Positions 6,448 to 7,562 of a stretch of DNA of 7,562 bases are shown piece after piece. A program made the position numbers and the translations under genes. Under the pieces are notes generated by a model. That model was not told the origin of the DNA. It made no database searches and saw only the letters and a list, made by a program, of their open reading frames with translations. This DNA is from Candidatus Dormiibacterota bacterium (lineage in GTDB: Bacteria > Chloroflexota > Dormibacteria > Aeolococcales > Aeolococcaceae). Position 1 is the first letter of the stretch; every line of letters begins with the position of its first letter. The stretch lies in NCBI GenBank assembly GCA_003135255.1, contig PLAX01000178.1:1-7562 (forward strand), read 5' to 3'.

Positions 6448-7265
6448 CGGGCCGCCTCCTGTCCATGACGTTTGCCCCCGATGGGGGCCGGCTGATCGAG
6501 GCCGCCGTCGCCCTGGCGGGGCTGGGAGTCGTGATCGCTGTCGGGCTGGCCGCGGCGCGGCGGCGGCTCACCACCCTGGATTGGTTCGCCATCGGCGGCA
6601 CGCTCAGCCTCGGGGCCGTCCAGTTCGCGATCGGCGTCTACTTCAAGCACTTCCCCGCCATGCTGGTGCCGTACCCGGCGCTCCTCCTGGGCATCGCGGT
6701 GGCCGGGCTCAGCTCGCGATGGGCGCCGCGACTGGTGGCCGCGGTGGCCGCCCTCGCCGTGACCGGTCTGGTGGTCGCCCACGCGTCCCTCATCGAGACC
6801 GAGTCGACAGTGGACGTTAGTCCGTGGGTCGACGCCGTCGTTCCGGTGAACGGGTGCGCGATCTCCCCCTACACCTATCTGCTGCTGATGAGCGACCGCT
6901 TTGAATCGGCGGTTGCCGGCTGCACCGCGTTCACCGACCCGGAGGCGACCCATCTGGCAAACCAGGACAGCCCGGGCGGCGCGGTGCCGGCCTATCGGGC
7001 TGCCCTGGAGCACGCCGACTACCTGGTTCTCAATACGACCCTTCGCCAATGGCTGAGCGGGCCGTACGCGCCGCTCTACCCGTACGTGGCCGGCCACTTC
7101 CAGCCGCACGACTCCGGGCCGCTCACCATCTACGTCCGGGACGGCTTCCCCGTCGCCGTGCAGCCTAGCCCGCGCGCGCCGGACCGCCGGTGGCATGGCC
7201 CTGCCGAGGCAGATGAGCTCCGGATCAGCGCGTATCCTGGGTCGGCGGGGAATCGGGCGCGCTGA
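6327..7265 (+). CDS. GT-3, C-terminal part after frameshift
   Basis: From 6327 the frame reads VAAGFIIPVLPFFVAAP, which continues the GT-3/GT-1 homology. The first possible start within it is GTG 6351, with no evident ribosome site, so independent translation is doubtful. Matching blocks to GT-1 include LTTLDWFAIGG (GT-1 STLEWFAIAA), VYFKHFPAMLVPYPALLLG (GT-1 YYFTNYTAFVAPFLGLLLG) and LLLMSDRFESAVAGC with DPEAT. Two cysteines encoded at 6855-6857 and 6921-6923 are 22 residues apart, exactly as in GT-1. The membrane part ends near 6790 and the rest is probably an extracytoplasmic domain. After YVRDGFPV, where GT-1 ends within a few residues, GT-3 has about 38 extra Pro/Arg/Ala-rich residues. 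It is part of one gene with 5602-6447. Confidence 0.75.
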   Translation, partial: VAAGFIIPVLPFFVAAPAALFHDTVVTQLERVQTGGRTTVTGRLLSMTFAPDGGRLIEAAVALAGLGVVIAVGLAAARRRLTTLDWFAIGGTLSLGAVQFAIGVYFKHFPAMLVPYPALLLGIAVAGLSSRWAPRLVAAVAALAVTGLVVAHASLIETESTVDVSPWVDAVVPVNGCAISPYTYLLLMSDRFESAVAGCTAFTDPEATHLANQDSPGGAVPAYRAALEHADYLVLNTTLRQWLSGPYAPLYPYVAGHFQPHDSGPLTIYVRDGFPVAVQPSPRAPDRRWHGPAEADELRISAYPGSAGNRAR

Positions 7266-7275
7266 CCCGTAGAAT

Positions 7276-7292
7276 CGCTGGCGCAGCCAGCG
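7276..7292 (+). other. Hairpin between GT-3 and aroC
   Basis: CGCTGGC and GCCAGCG form a perfect 7-bp stem with a 3-nt GCA loop, ten bases after the GT-3 stop codon. No T-run follows, so a classical intrinsic terminator is not supported. A TAGAAT hexamer at 7270-7275 abuts it and resembles a -10 element, but no convincing -35 is present. Its role is undetermined: mRNA end, aroC leader structure or chance in GC-rich DNA. Apart from this, 7266-7390 holds no gene. Confidence 0.35.
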
Positions 7293-7390
7293 GCGCCGAT
7301 CGCGCCCCCGCACGAGTGAGCTTCCCCCTTGATGACGTCCCCGCGACAGACCCGGCGAGCGCCGCTCCGGTCTGCGCCGAAGCCACGCCG

Positions 7391-7562
7391 ATGCTCCGTT
7401 TCCTGACCGCCGGGGAGTCCCACGGGCCCCAGCTGACGGTGATCGTGGAAGGCGTGCCCGCCGGGCTGCGCCTCGACGCCCGGCGTGACATCGATCCCCA
7501 TCTCCGCCGCCGCCAGGGCGGCTACGGCCGGGGCAAGCGCCAGCAGATCGAGCAGGACCACG
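7391..7562 (+). CDS. aroC: Chorismate synthase, N-terminal part (partial)
   Basis: The first 57 codons are present and the gene runs off the window. It begins MLRFLTAGESHGPQL, the hallmark AroC N-terminus with the conserved His11 of the GESHG motif. RRRQGGYGRGKRQQIEQD follows, matching the RRQxGYGRGxRMxIExD block that binds phosphate/FMN, with Lys and Gln at two usually Gly/Met positions. AroC makes chorismate from EPSP using reduced FMN, the last common step of aromatic biosynthesis. ATG 7391 matches the family start exactly, although no Shine-Dalgarno precedes it. GTG 7316 is in frame but would add 25 unrelated residues. In related genomes aroK and aroB often follow. Confidence 0.95.
   Translation, partial: MLRFLTAGESHGPQLTVIVEGVPAGLRLDARRDIDPHLRRRQGGYGRGKRQQIEQDH

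Noticed and set aside
7316..7390. 25-residue N-terminal extension of aroC from GTG 7316
   Set aside because: The family begins at MLRFLTAGESHG, so ATG 7391 is the natural start; the extension has no similarity to anything and no ribosome site.

Overview
The window is GC-rich, gene-dense bacterial DNA. It lies in a conserved neighbourhood: the 3' end of mltG (1-96), aroE (116-958), an A24 prepilin-peptidase gene (996-1760) and, at the far end, the start of aroC (7391 onward). The order mltG-aroE-prepilin peptidase-aroC is familiar from Actinobacteria and related high-GC lineages. A deep-branching actinobacterium or a Dormibacterota/Chloroflexota-type soil bacterium would fit. That placement is an inference from gene order and base composition; there is no rRNA or other marker here.

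Layout: 1-2359 is a compact plus-strand run of mltG end, aroE, a prepilin-peptidase-like gene without the usual cysteine domain, and a small two-TM membrane protein with a bacterial PH (bPH2) domain. From about 2360 to 7265 the order is interrupted by an island of three large polytopic membrane proteins that look like GT-C-fold glycosyltransferases. GT-1 (2560-4044, +) and GT-3 (5602-7265, +) are clear paralogs. GT-2 (4148-5569, -) is a more distant membrane protein that ends convergently with GT-1 and starts divergently from GT-3. After a roughly 125-base gap, aroC resumes the shikimate cluster and runs off the end.

Three points stand out. GT-3 is split by a -1 frameshift at a run of seven G (6321-6327); eight G would restore a frame that aligns without gaps to GT-1. 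The short gap between GT-1 and GT-2 holds a scrambled remnant (about 4058-4144) of the PH-domain gene joined to the sequence just downstream of it, so GT-1 is bracketed by two copies of the same locus. The prepilin peptidase keeps both catalytic aspartates but has an acidic charged linker where the cysteine-containing domain normally sits.

How the genes work together: MltG acts in peptidoglycan maturation, and AroE and AroC are the fourth and seventh shikimate-pathway enzymes. The membrane GT-like proteins probably use polyprenyl-phosphate sugars to modify an extracytoplasmic glycan or protein. Nothing in the sequence gives their substrate, and their position inside an aro cluster looks like insertion rather than a metabolic link. 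I see no rRNA, tRNA, CRISPR array, transposase or phage gene.
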